Source: Colocasia esculenta
Lineage: Eukaryota; Streptophyta; Magnoliopsida; Alismatales; Araceae
Direction of reading: 5' to 3'
Assembly: GCA_014218235.1 (NCBI GenBank)
Contig: CM024766.1
Coordinates: 68,561,207-68,625,206 of the forward strand
Length of the DNA stretch: 64,000 bases
Under the pieces are notes generated by a model. The model had not been told where the DNA came from. It did no database searches and saw only the letters and a list, made by a program, of their open reading frames with translations. Position 1 is the first letter of the stretch; each line of letters begins with the position of its first letter. A program made the position numbers and the translations under genes. Below, piece by piece: positions 1 through 11,620 of the stretch.

Positions 1-251
1 AAATGTTCAGTAACCATATAATTAGTGTTGTAAGTGATTCGATTACTGAACAAAGGTTCAATAAGGTTCTGATTGGTGTCATAATCACACCGATTACTGA
101 TCAAAGGGTTATAATCGAACCGATTACTAAACAAATGTTCAGTAATCATGTGTTTAATCAGATTCCCAACCATTTATTTCTCATGAGTTGTTTACTTATG
201 TTAATGGGCTCTTTTACTTATCTAATTCTTTTTAAAATTTGGGTTACTACA
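1..251 (-). repeat. Element A 3' LTR, terminal part
   Basis: This matches the right end of A's 5' LTR around 19195-19427, sharing the hairpin repeats and a common tail of about 60 bases. On the minus strand the LTR begins TGTAGTAACCC, directly after a purine-rich tract. The remainder lies left of the window. Confidence 0.8.
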
Positions 252-265
252 CCCTCCCGCATTTA
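252..265 (-). other. Element A polypurine tract
   Basis: On the minus strand AAATGCGGGAGGG lies directly against the LTR start. The same placement in element D (AAAGTGGGAGA before its 3' LTR) supports the call. It would prime plus-strand DNA synthesis. Confidence 0.65.
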
Positions 266-1629
266 AAAGAATTTGGTCCCCAAGTTCATGTGTGGTCTAA
301 TAGGGTGTGTGCGAAGCGTTACCTGAGAATAATTCTGGGTGTTTCTTCTTTATCATTTCTTTTGATTTCCAAGTCGCTTCCTCCATTCCTCGTCTGCTCC
401 ATTGGACTTTAACCATGGGTATGGCTCAATTCCTGATTTGTTGTAGCTTTTGGTCCAAGATCTTGACTGGTTTCTCATCATACATCAAGTCTTTTTGTAG
501 CTTCAGGTCTTCATATCGGATCACATGCTCAGCATCATAGATATAATTCTTTAGCATGGATACATGGAAAATGTTATGCACTCCTACTAGTGGTGGAGGC
601 AATGCTATCCAGTAGGCTAATTCACCTACCCTTTCAAGGATCTCAAAAGGGCCAATGTATCTAGGACTCATCTTTCCTTTAAGCCCAAATCTTTGGATTT
701 CATGTGGAGGTGACACCTTCAAGAACATGTGGTCTCCAACTTGAGGTTCTAAATCCCTTCGCCTTCTATCTGCATAACTCCTTTGTCTTGACTGAGTCAT
801 CTTCAGATGTTTCCTGATGATCCGAATCTTCTCTATTGTGTGTGGTACCATCTAAAGTCCTAACCATTGCCTTTCTCCAACCTCTTCCCAGCACATAAGT
901 GACTTGCAATTTCTGCCATATATAAAGCTTCGAATGGTGCCATATTGATACTTGTCTGATAACTGTTATTGTATGCAAACTCAATTAATGATAATTGCTC
1001 ACTCCTTTGAAGTCAATTGTACAAGCTCGGAGCATATCTTCTATAATTTGGTTTGTCCTCTCTGTCTGTCCATCAGTCTGTAAGTGAAAAACAGTGCTAA
1101 AATGTAACTTAGTCCCTAGTGTAGATTGTAACCCTTCCAAAAATGTGAGGTGAACTGGGGATCTCGGTCAGACACAATGGATGAGGGAATTCCATGTATT
1201 CTAACTATCTCTTTAATGTATAACATTGCTAACACATCTATAGACCACCTGCTCTTTATAGGCAAGAAGTGAGCTGGCTTGGTCAATCAGCCCACAACCA
1301 CTCATATCGCATCTAGTCCTCCTCTGGTTTTAGGTAGTCCCATGATAAAATCCATGCCTATACTCTCCCACTTCCACTCAGGTATGTCTAATGGATATAA
1401 CACACCTGCTGGCCTAAAATGTTCTGCCTTAACTTGTTGACAAGTCAAGCAGCGTGCCACGAATTCGACCATTTCTCTCTTCATGTTTGGCCACCAATAA
1501 GTCCTCTTCATGTCTTGATACATTTTGGTGGCCCCAGGGTGAATGAGACTTGTGGGCTTCAGTCATTAGCTTCTTATATATTGAGTTCCTCATTATTAGG
1601 TACACAGGTTCTACCACGGAACGCTAGTC

Positions 1630-3273
1630 CATTGAACCACTCTTATTTATTTATCCCTATGTTTTGGTGATAACTAAAACTCATGAATATAATTATAATA
1701 TTTTCAAGATATTTATTTGCAAGAAGTAACATAATTTCTATCGCTTAAAAGTTTTCACTTAGTTGTCGATGGATCACTTATCTCTGGTTGACAACTTTTT
1801 CTTGGTTGTCAACACATGTATTCTATTCTTGTCGATAGACAACTAACATCCTATCGATTACTGAAGAAAGTATCTATCGATTGGAAAATAAAAACTTTTT
1901 ATCGATTGATGTTTAAGTGTTCTTCTGATTGGAGAACAAAAGTTTCACTCGATTGAAGAACAAGTGTTCTTCCCATTGATGTTTATGTTGTTCCGATTAC
2001 TGAACAAAGGTTTAGTAACATACCAATTGGTGTTAATATGTTCCGATTGTTGAACAAAGGATTCACTCATTTTCCGATTGATGTTGTTTACATTCCAATC
2101 AGTGTTACTATGTTTTTAAATACATCGATTGGTGAACTAAGTGTTCAATATTCATATTATGCACCGATACCTAATACATCTTTCAATTGCCTATGAATAT
2201 ATCGATTGGTAAACAACAAGTCTTTGGCACGTAATGAAATTTCAAATATTCTTCATATCTTTATCTCATTATTTCTCATGTCTTGAAAACAAAAATGTAC
2301 GCACGACTTCTTCTGACTTCTTTCTTTTCTACTAGACAGAAAGACAACTACCTAACACAATAGAAAATGTGGATGGTGTCCAGTTCTCTAATGAAGCAAA
2401 ATGTTAGACTCAGCTAAAGACCTTGGAAACATGAAGACACTATTCTGTTCCAAGTAAATAGTAGGCACAAGGAAGAAGTTGTTAGATACAAGAGAGCAGA
2501 AGAAGAAAAAGAAGAAGAAGAAGAAGAGCAACAATGGCTATCTCAACGGTCTTCTTCAGATGCTCTATAAAGTGTTGAAGATGAAGGTAGAGCACACACC
2601 AGAAAGCCAAGAACATCTGGTCAAGGGTTCAAGCATTCAAGCCTTTTGTTTCTTTCTCTCTCTATATGTCATTATAAATTTGAGAGAAAGTTTTAGACTG
2701 GGAAATTGAACTTCTCGTCATTTTCTTTAGCTCTCAGATTGTTGTCGAGATCAAGTGTGTCAAGTTCATTTTCTCTCGAAGTTGATCTCAACAACTTGTT
2801 CTTTCTTTTATTAAGAAAGACAAGTTGTTCCACTAGCTAGGGTGCTGGGTGGCTTGTCTAGTAGAGGGACTATCCTAGCTAGTGGACTTCCAATAGGATT
2901 TGTACTAGTCCAGTAGGATTTGTACTAGTAGGTTTGCTTCTGAGCCTATAAAAAAAGTTGGTTTTCTTCTTACCTAGAAAGAGAAGAGGACCAACTGAGC
3001 TAGAGGTTGTATATCCTTAAGGGGATTGTACCCCATGTAGTGAAATCCCAAGAGTTTGCTTGGGAACTAGACGTAGGGCTTCCATTTGGGAGGTATCGAA
3101 CTAGAATAAATTCTTGTGTCTCCTTTATGTAATTGCCTTATGTTTGACTGATGCTAACTTTCCACTTCGTCTATTTTCTAATTAACGCTTCCACATCAAA
3201 GTTTTTATTTTTAAGTGTTAATTTTTGTAGCATTCATTCAACCCCCCTTTTGTTGTGCTGCCGAGGGCCAACA
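1630..3273 (+). mobile_element. S1: copia-type solo LTR inserted in A's integrase
   Basis: A TGTTTTGGTGATAAC start at 1660 and a CCAACA end at 3273 bound a typical plant copia LTR. Its end region has the TTCAACCCCCC motif seen in many copia LTRs, and a TATA-like CCTATAAAAAAAG lies near 2946. TAGTC occurs at 1625-1629 and again at 3274-3278, and joining the flanks at this duplication restores A's integrase reading. About 30 bases (1630-1659) lie between the left duplication and the TG start and are unexplained. Bases 1840-2230 carry CGATTACTGAACAAAGG-type motifs also present in A's LTR. I see no coding region. Confidence 0.75.
2498..2528 (+). repeat. GAA/AAG microsatellite
   Basis: A short purine-only run of GAA/AAG triplets inside solo LTR S1, probably slippage-generated. 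Confidence 0.8.
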
Positions 3274-4839
3274 TAGTCTACCATCTTCTACCGCAGAGAA
3301 GTCTGGTCTCTCATCAATCCTTTCCTTGATCTCTAACAAGAAAGGATCGTTGCCTTGATACTCTCAAATCTCAGAAAAAAGATCAGATTGCATGCTGATG
3401 TTGGCAACCAACACATGATCATCCCTCTCCTTCATATTCAGGTCCAAACTAGCAAATTGCTCTAGCAATCGCCACTCCCCAACCATTAAGTTGGTTAGCA
3501 AAGCAAAGGGCTTTCTACTTAGAGCATCAGCCACATAATGCATTTTCCAGGATGATATTGGATGAAAAAGTCGAAGTCTTTTAAGTACTCCAACCATCTC
3601 CTTTTCCTCATATTGAGTTCCTTATGTGAAAAGAGATATTTTTAATTCTTATGGTCTGAGTACACCTTAAACTGTGCTCCATATAAGTAATGCCACCAAA
3701 TATTTAGAGCAAAAACCACTACTGCCAGTTCTAGATCATGTACTGGGTAGTTAACCTCATGTGTCTTCAACTGTCTAGAGGCATAAGCTATCACCTTGCC
3801 TGACTACATTGATACAACCCAGTCCAATGCCTGACGCATCTGTATACACCTCGAATTCTCCCCCCTCCATGGGTAAGGCAAGAACATGGGTTGTAGTCAA
3901 AGAGTCCTTCAGAGTAGAAAAGCTCCTCTCACAGCCCTATGTCCATAGAAATGGACTCTCCTTTCTAGTCAATCTAGTAAAAGGTACAACATTTTTGGAG
4001 AAATCTTTGATAAATCTCCTGTAGTAGCCTGCCAATCTTAGGAAGCTTTTAATCTTTGATGCAATTTTGGGTTTCTCCCATTTCATCACTGCCACAACTT
4101 TAGAAGGATCAACTGCTACACCATCCTTAGTGATCACATGTCCTAAAAAGGACACCTCTTTTAACTAGAATTCGCATTTGCTCAACTTGGCATACAACTT
4201 ATTGCCCCTCAGCAGCTGCAATGCTATCCTCAGATATTCTTCATACTCTTATTTAGTCTTGGAATAGATTAATATATCATCAATGAATACCACCACAAAT
4301 TTATCAAGAAACGGTCGGCATACATCATTCATTAATTGCATAAAGGTTGCAGTGGCATTCATTAATCCAAAAGGCATGACAATAAATTTAAAATGCCCAT
4401 ACCTACTCCTAAACGCCGTTATGTGAATGTCCTATTCTAAAATCCTCAACTGGTGGTAGCCGAATCTGAGATCAATCTTAGAAAAATACTTAGCTCCAAA
4501 AATCTGATCAAACAATTCATCAACTCTTGGTCGGGGATACTTATTCTTGATTGTGAGTTAATTCAACTATCTATAATCAATGCACAGTATCATTGACCCG
4601 TCCTTCTTAACAAATAACACAGGTGCTCCCCATGGTGAGATGCTTGGCTTGATAAACCCTTTTTCTAAGAGTTCCATTAGTTGTTCCTTTAACGCCTTTA
4701 ATTTTGCAAGCGACATTCTGTAGGGGGCTCTAGAGACAGGGGCAACTCTTGGAATTAATGTAATACAGAAATTGACTTTTATTGCAAGGGAAATACCAGG
4801 TAGCTCTTCCAGAAACACGTCGGAAAAGTCCCTAACTAC

Positions 4840-4844
4840 TGCAA
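4840..4844. repeat. Left TSD of element B (TGCAA)
   Basis: TGCAA directly before the left LTR of B equals TGCAA at 13748-13752 directly after the right LTR. This is the 5-bp duplication expected for a gypsy integrase. Confidence 0.9.
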
Positions 4845-6974
4845 TGTGACAGTCCACGCTGTTCAGACCCATTAACCCAATAACGTGCCCGACACGACAC
4901 CGCCTCCTCCGATCGAGCCGAAGCCTCGCAAGGGATATCAACTACTCGTGTCTGTGAAAATATAAAAGAACGTGCTGAACACATAAAAGCTTTCATTGCT
5001 CACATATATTCACATGAAATGTACATACTCAGTTCTATATTTAGTCATAATAAAGTACAATAGCCCGGGACAACCCCCAGGGCTCCATAAGTAAGTACAT
5101 TACTCTGCTGGTGGTGAGGGCCCGACTCCACTACGATGCTGACCCAAACTAGAGGAGGGACGCGAGTCCTCCTGCTCTCCTTCACCTGGAAGAAGAAGGG
5201 GTGAGCCTCACAAGTCATTGGCTCAGTAGGGTAACTCCCCCAAAGCTGTAAAACACAATTTATAAAAAAGCTGTAAAGCATTTAAAGAAGGTAGACACCT
5301 ATACATGATGCTACAGCTGAAAGTAAATAAACAACAAACCACACATGAGTGCACAAGCCACAGTAGGGTACGCCGCACATGGGTCACGAGCACTGGTTCG
5401 CGACACCAGCCACAGACCCGGACAAAGGACACAAGTATACCTCTCAGCCTCACAGCGAAGGACGAAAGGTCCAACTGTCGCTCCACCTCAACAGGTCAAG
5501 AAACGTGGAGACAACCAACCACCACACCTGCGGACTACACTGCCGCAGGCCCAAGCCTGACACCTTTAGGGGCTCCGGCCAAGAACCCTAAAGTGAGGCA
5601 CTGGAAACTGGACTAGCTGGGGACCAGTACGTCTACCAGTGTCCGTCCCCTAACCAAGAGCGTGCTACAAACGGCCGCACACCCACAAACACGAGCCGCT
5701 GTCCCTTGCCATCTTTCCCTCAGCCGGACGTACAACTCCACACAGGAGTGAGGGTGTCCAGGAAGACGACACAAACCCTGACGGTACTCCCATACCGGGA
5801 CAAGCCCTGAGCACCCGGTGCTAGGGTAACCAACTGAAGAGGCAACCACGGAAGGTGTGACACCCAACTTTCTATGTAGACAAATCCAAGTAAGACACCT
5901 CGTCAACGATCAACACATGAGTCGCCATGACCCACACAGACCCTACATTGCCTTGGGAACACTGCACAAGCAACGTGGGTCGAAAACCAGATAGACTGGC
6001 CAAGAACTCCCAGAGCTCGGGTGGCCACTTTCTGAATTGCGTCCAACACAGTGGACGTTTTCATGAAGTATAAACGCGTCGAACTTACATGCCGCCTTTC
6101 CATTTGAGTCGCGTCGGCCACAAGCGTCGCGTTCACAAGAACGCGTCCCCTGTTCTGGACGCCTTTCAGAACTCAGTAGAATACCCAAGAATCCTTCCGG
6201 AAATCACACACCAACTACCCCATACATATGTAAAGCAGGGTTAAAAGCTGTAAACGTGCTCCTACACATGTTCACTATCATGCCCTTGCATTCTTCCCGT
6301 CGAAATCCACCACACACATCACACACATGTCACACATCGGAGGACACAACAGACACAAGGGTAGAATTCCCCTACCGAAGCAAGAAACGCAACTCCGACG
6401 ATAACCCTGCGTCCTCCGTGCTCCGAAGCTCATCCTCGCACTGGAAGTACGCCGAACAGACTCCAAACGGGCGAATTCACCTCGGAATCGCCTCCAAACC
6501 GTCATAGCAATCCCCCTTCAGCTGAGCAGTGCAAATGCTTTGCTCAGCCAAGGGTGGAAGGCCATTCTCAACATAAACCGAATCGCATCGGGTCTTCCCC
6601 CTGCGTTTAATAACGCGTCAGACCCATCTGACGCATTTAAAAGACGATACCCCAGCATGCGCCATGTGGCGCGCATGCAGCGCCGCTTACGTGAAGGTGG
6701 TACAGAATCGCGTCAACAACGCGGGACGTGACACCATTCCAAAATGTGTCGGCCCCAGCGAACGCGTTCACGGATGAGAGTCGCGTCCTCTGTTTTGGAC
6801 ACGTTCTTAGTGAACCCGCCATAAGCTGTTTTGGGCTGGGATGCCCAAGCCCCTCAGCCTCCTTCCTAAGCCAGAAAACCTGTAAAAATAACACAAACTT
6901 CCAAAAACACACAATGAGCCATACACTGGCCCCCAAACCCAGTAAACCTCGATCCGGACATACCGGATATTACA
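4845..6974 (-). repeat. Element B 3' LTR (left copy)
   Basis: It starts TGTGACAGTCC and ends GATATTACA on the plus strand and aligns along its length with 11621-13747. It contains a perfect 8-bp-stem hairpin at 6615-6634 (GCGTCAGA, CCCA loop, TCTGACGC) and the hairpin GTCCAACACAGTGGAC at 6041-6056. Open frames of about 97 codons inside the LTR have no recognisable domain and I do not treat them as genes. Confidence 0.9.
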
Positions 6975-7084
6975 TTACTAACACCTAAAATGAATTTCAT
7001 CCTAGAAATTAAAGAAGAAACTATAAACAATAGGTGTAAGCATATGCAACTAAAACCTAAAAAAGAACAATGCTTACTCAAATA

Positions 7085-8764
7085 AGTAAGGATACATCTT
7101 GAACATCTCATCGGATAATTCCCAAGTGTCTTTGCCACCTTGCATGTTCTACCATCGAATCATTACTAAATCAATGTTTTTATTTCTCAGTTTTTGTGTT
7201 CATCTGCCTGTAATCATGACTGGATACTCTGGCATGGAGATGTCCGGCATCAAATCATCTCAGGTGTAACTCACAATTTGGGAAGGATCTCGGATGTACC
7301 TCCTTAACATTGAGACGTGGAACACGTCATGAGCATCCGTAAAGTCGGTCGGAAGCTCCAATCTGTAAGTTATTTCCCCGATTCTTTCCAAGATTTGAAA
7401 CGGACCCACAAATCTGGGACTTAACTTGCCTTTTTTACTGAATCTTTGAACACATGTTGTTGGTGAAACCCTTAAAAATACGTAGTCTCCTACCTCAAAC
7501 TGTAGGGGCTTACGCTGGGTATCCGCATAACTCTTTTGCCTGATTTGTGCCGTCTATCATTTCTCCTTGATGAACTTCACCATTTCTGCACATTGCTGCA
7601 CTAATTCCGGTCCCATTACCTGCCTTTGACCCACTTCATGCCAATTCAACGAAGTCTTGTAGGGTCTTCCATAAAGTGCCTCATACGGTGCCATGTCAAT
7701 GCTTGTGTGGTAGCTATTGTTGTAGGCAAACTCAACCATGCCAAGATGCTGCTCCCATCCGCCTCCCCAAACCAAACAACACGCTCGTAGCATATCCTCA
7801 ATAGTTTGAATTGTCCTTTCCGTTTGCCCATCGGTTTGGGGATGATATGCTGAACTATGCTTCAATTGGGTACCCACAACCCGCTGCAAACTCCTCCAAA
7901 AACCAGATGTGAACCGAGGATCCCTGTCAGAAACAATTGTAACTGGTATGCCATGTAAAGGTACAATCTTGTCAACATACAACCTTGCCAAATGGTCGAC
8001 TGCCCATGACATACTAGCTGCTAATAACCTGCACACCTTTGTCAACCTGTCAACAAAAACCCCAATGCCGTTGTGACCTGAGGCTGTTCTGGGCAATCTT
8101 GTAACAAAATCCATTGAAATGTCGTCCCATTTCCATTGCGGCATCGGCAAAGGTTGCAACAAACCTCCCGGCCTTTGATGCTCCGCTTTGATTTGCTGAC
8201 ATACAACACACCTTGCTATAAACTTTGATGTTTCTCTTTTCATACTCGGCCACCAGAAATACTTCTTCAAGTCTTGGTACATTTTGGTGCTCCTGGATGT
8301 ACCTGAACCGATGTGCTTCTTCCAACACTTTTTGCTTCACACCTACTTCATTTGGAACATATAACCGGTGCCTGAACCGGACTATACAATCATCATCTAT
8401 GGTAACATCTTCCATTTTCACGATATCAGCCAAACTCTCATCTATTTTCTGTGCCTCTATAACCTGCCAATACAAGGATGGTTCTATTGTACTGCTGGCT
8501 AACACGGCTCTCTGATGGCTACTTGGAACAACTAAGGAACTCTCTGCCACATTCTCATACAACTTCCACTCCCTCATCATCAAGTGACTTATAACAGCCT
8601 TCCTGCATAAAGCATCTGCTACCACATTTGCCTTTCCTGGGTGATATGCCAAGCTAAAGTCATAATCCTTGAGATATTCCATCCACCTCTGCTGCCTCAA
8701 ATTCAAATCCTTCTGCGAGAAGATATACGTCAAGCTTTTGTGGTCTGTGAATATCTCAAACCGT
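7085..8764 (-). pseudogene. Element B RNase H end, integrase and chromodomain-like tail
   Basis: The minus-strand reading enters at the inverted LTR fragment and continues with [17 protein letters not shown] and VVADAL (RNase H/tether, about 8740-8600). The integrase follows, with a QHQNVPR-like histidine segment, a [11 protein letters not shown] zinc-finger half (about 8210), an [11 protein letters not shown] core, [12 protein letters not shown] and [15 protein letters not shown] (about 7830). The C-terminal part has GPFQILERIGEITYRLELP (about 7380) and ends in a chromodomain-like stretch with KDTWELSDEMF and YPYLF near 7100. The 726-base integrase stretch 8282-7557 is uninterrupted; stops and frame changes occur around it. 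Confidence 0.85.
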
Positions 8765-9704
8765 AGGTTTTCTGGCTTAGGAAGGAGGCTAAGGGGCTTG
8801 GGCATCCCAACCCAAAACAGCCTCTGGCGGGTTCACTGAGAACGCATCCAAAACAGAGGACGCGACTCTTATCCGTGAAAGCATCCGCCGGGGCCGACGT
8901 GTTTTGGAATGGTGTCACGTCCCGCGTTGTCGACGTGATTCCATACCGTCTTCACGTAAGCGGCGCTGCATGCGCGCCGCGTGGCGCATGCAGGGGTATC
9001 ATCTTTTAAATGCGTCAGATAGGTCAGATGCATTATTAAACACGGAGGGAAGCCCTGACGTGATTCGGTTTATGCCGAGAATGGCCTTCCACCCTTGGCC
9101 GAGTAGAGCATTCGCACTGCTCAGCTGAAGGGGGATTGCTGTGAGGGTTTAGAGGCGATTCGGAGGTGAATTCACCAGTTTGGAGTCCGTTCGGCGTAAT
9201 TCCGGTGCGAGGATGAGCTTCAGAGTGCGGAGGACGTGGGGTTATCGTCAGAGTTGCATTTCTTGCTTCGGTAGGGGAATTCTACCCTTGTGTCTGTTGT
9301 GTCCTCCAATGTGTGACATGTGTGTGATGTGTGTGGAGCACGTTTACAGCTTTTGACCCTGCTTTACATATGTATAGGGTAGTTGGTGTGTGATTTCCGG
9401 AAGGATTCCTAGGTATGCTACTGAGTTCTGAAAGGCATCCAGAACAGGGGACACATTCTTGTGAACACGGCGCTTGTGGCCGACGTGACTCAAATCGAAA
9501 GGCGGCATGTAAGTCCGACGCGTTTATACTTCATGAAAACGTCCACTGTGTTGGATGCAATTCAAAAAGTGGCCACCTGAGCTCTGGGAGTTCTTGGCCA
9601 GTCTATCCAGTTTCTGACCCACGTTTCTTGGGCAGTGTTCCCAAGGCAATGTAGGGTCTGTGTGGGTCATGGCGACTCATGATACCAACTGTGACGGTCC
9701 ACCT
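8765..9704 (+). repeat. Inverted fragment of B's own LTR replacing the RT domain
   Basis: Bases 8765-9681 are the reverse complement of roughly 5916-6880 of the left LTR, with about 50 bases missing. Bases 9682-9704 then read ATACCAACTGTGACGGTCCA, the exact junction of PBS and LTR terminus seen at 11611-11630. The protease/RT-start reading frame stops at the right border, and RNase H resumes at the left border, so RT was lost in the same event or before it. A filler with LTR end plus PBS points to template switching during reverse transcription. Confidence 0.85.
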
Positions 9705-10299
9705 CTCGGTGCGGTGCCAAACCTGGAAGCTCCTCCAGGAACACATCCACAAATTCTTTAACCACCGATACCATATCCACTGTCTTACCTGTCTCAACTA
9801 GACTGACAGATGCCAAATAGGCTACACACCCTACATTAATCAATTTCCTAGCCTTAAGGGCAGAAATGATAAACTTAGGGGTGTAAAACGGCATACCGTG
9901 AAATTCGAACACATCTCCTCATGGATGAATGAACCTCACTTTCTTCTTTCTGCAATCCACAACTGCCTCATATGCCTCTAACCAATCCATGCCAAGTATC
10001 ATGTCATATTCTTTCAACTGTAATGCATACAATCTGGCCGGCAATTGATTACCTTGTACCAAAATGGGAACTTCATCCAAATAACATGTGGTAAGCATGA
10101 AATCCCCAGATGGTACCTCCACCACAAGCTCACATTGCCTTTCCTCAAATGGATGCACTATGTTGTCAAGGAAATCTTCGGAAATGAAGGAATGAGATGC
10201 ACCCGGATCTATCAATGTTCTAGATGAAAATTCAAAAAGTAGAACAATACCTTCAATCAGATTTGAAGCCTCCGCTTGAGCCCTTGTAATTGCCATCAC
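9705..10299 (-). pseudogene. Element B protease and start of RT
   Basis: The aspartic protease region has LIDPGASHSFIS (about 10215-10180) and later ILGMDWLEAYEAVVDC (about 9990). The catalytic triad reads D-P-G at 10201-10209 where gypsy proteases normally have D-T/S-G. A stop near 9919 is followed by a stretch with ISALKARKLINVGC and [16 protein letters not shown], the usual lead into RT. The reading ends abruptly at the inverted LTR fragment. Non-functional. Confidence 0.8.
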
Positions 10300-11467
10300 A
10301 TGACCTCGTCCTTCTCCCCTTTAGTAAGGTGTACCTCTACCCCGCTCTGCTGGAGGTTGCTACTGTTGTTGATGTTGCTGTTGTGGTGCTCCTCCTCTCC
10401 TTGGATGCGAACAATTCCTTGCCAAATGCCCCAGCTGATTGTAATTATAACACCGAGTTTCTGCAAGTGACCTCGCTGTACTTTGCTTGGATTCCTCCAC
10501 TTCCGTCTTGTAGCCTCGCCCTTGCTGAAATCCTTATTGTTTGCCACCTCCTCGGCCTTTGAATACCTTCTTTATCTTGTTGTTCCATTTGCTGAAACTT
10601 GATGAAGAAGATCCTCCCAAAGGCGCGTGGAAGTTGAAAACTGCCACCACCCGAACTTGACCCTCTAGATTGCCAGGCTTGCATGGTCCTCTCAATGATT
10701 GCTGCTCCTTGGGCTACCTCTTCCACTAAGCCACACATCAAAGGTATGACTGCATCTTGCAACTCCGGCCTCAAACCCCGGATGAAGTATTCAACCATCA
10801 TCGCATTGTTGGTCACCACATACGGCGCATATCGACTCAAAGCCATGAACCGCATTTGATATTCCAACACAGACAAGTTTCCTTGCTGAAGTGTTCTGAA
10901 TTGCTCTCTCTTTTCTTACTGAACTTGCACGGAAAAGAAAGTGTTGTTAAAGACTTCCAAGAACTCGGCCCAAGTGATAGTGTCTCCCGCTCTGCCCAAG
11001 AATACCGTCTGCATCTTAAGCCTCCACCATTCTTGTGCAAATGCTCTCAACTGGTATGTAGCCAATATCACCCTATCCGCTGGAGGACACCTCACTGTAG
11101 TAAATACCCACTCTATCTCATGTATCTAATGCTCTGCCATGTCGGGATTCGGACCTCCTGAATACGTAGGTGGCTGCAAATGCAGAAACCTCTCTACAAA
11201 CTGTGTAGACTCCTCCACTGTGGCTGGCCTCACTGTTACCACAGGAGGTAAAAGTACTACAAGAGGTTCCTCTACTCCGTAGGGTGGTACTAGTGGTGCT
11301 GGTACTACCTTCCCTGCCATGGGCACGGCTGGCTGAACTGGCGGCTGGTGATCCAACCGAGTCTGAATCTGTGTAATGCTGTCCCACAACCATTCTATCA
11401 TTTGCTGCGTGGTCTCCCCCAGCTCATCATCATCACCTCCACCTCCCCAATCCCTTCGGTCAGCCAT
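10300..11467 (-). pseudogene. Element B gag
   Basis: The minus-strand gag starts at 11467 (MADRRDW). It has a proline-rich N-terminal part, a retrotransposon gag domain (SRYAPYVV, FIRGLRPELQDAV near 10850-10760) and a zinc-knuckle remnant near 10460-10430 in which a ligand cysteine is no longer present. In-frame stops occur at about 11126 and 10916, and a further break near 10445 separates the knuckle from the gag core. Confidence 0.8.
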
Positions 11468-11606
11468 TTATAGCCCTGGACACACAAAATTCCATACACA
11501 CACACATAGGTATATCATTACAAAAATAGGGCCAACTACCAGCAGAAGACCATAATAAGGAACACGCTATGTACATTTCCCACTTCTTCATATTTACACG
11601 GACCTT

Positions 11607-11619
11607 TCTCTAATACCAA
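11607..11619 (-). other. Element B primer-binding site
   Basis: On the minus strand TGGTATTAGAGA begins two bases after the LTR end. It matches the plant initiator-Met PBS (TGGTATCAGAGC) at 10 of 12 positions. Confidence 0.8.
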
Positions 11620-11620
11620 C

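Larger units (their letters stand above)
380..4844 (-). pseudogene. Element A pol (RT, RNase H, integrase, chromodomain-like tail), degenerate
   Basis: This is the downstream half of A's polyprotein, minus strand. It starts at the B insertion with a DVFLEELPG motif near 4800, followed by an RT domain with WGAPVLFV (about 4630) and an intact FIDD catalytic motif at about 4277-4288. A GYYRRFIKDFS thumb (about 4020) and an RNase H/tether region with VADALSRKP (about 3520) follow. The integrase zinc finger is cut by S1 at 1629/3274; the core follows with [17 protein letters not shown] (about 1500) and [22 protein letters not shown]-terminal domain (about 640) and a chromodomain-like end with EEATW and HPELF (about 400-350) place it among chromoviruses. 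Several in-frame stops and frame changes make it non-coding. Confidence 0.85.

Noticed and set aside
5613..5906. A 97-codon open frame in both LTRs of B (also 12388-12684)
   Set aside because: It is conserved only because the LTRs are copies; it has no domain, and other frames are equally open in this GC-rich stretch.
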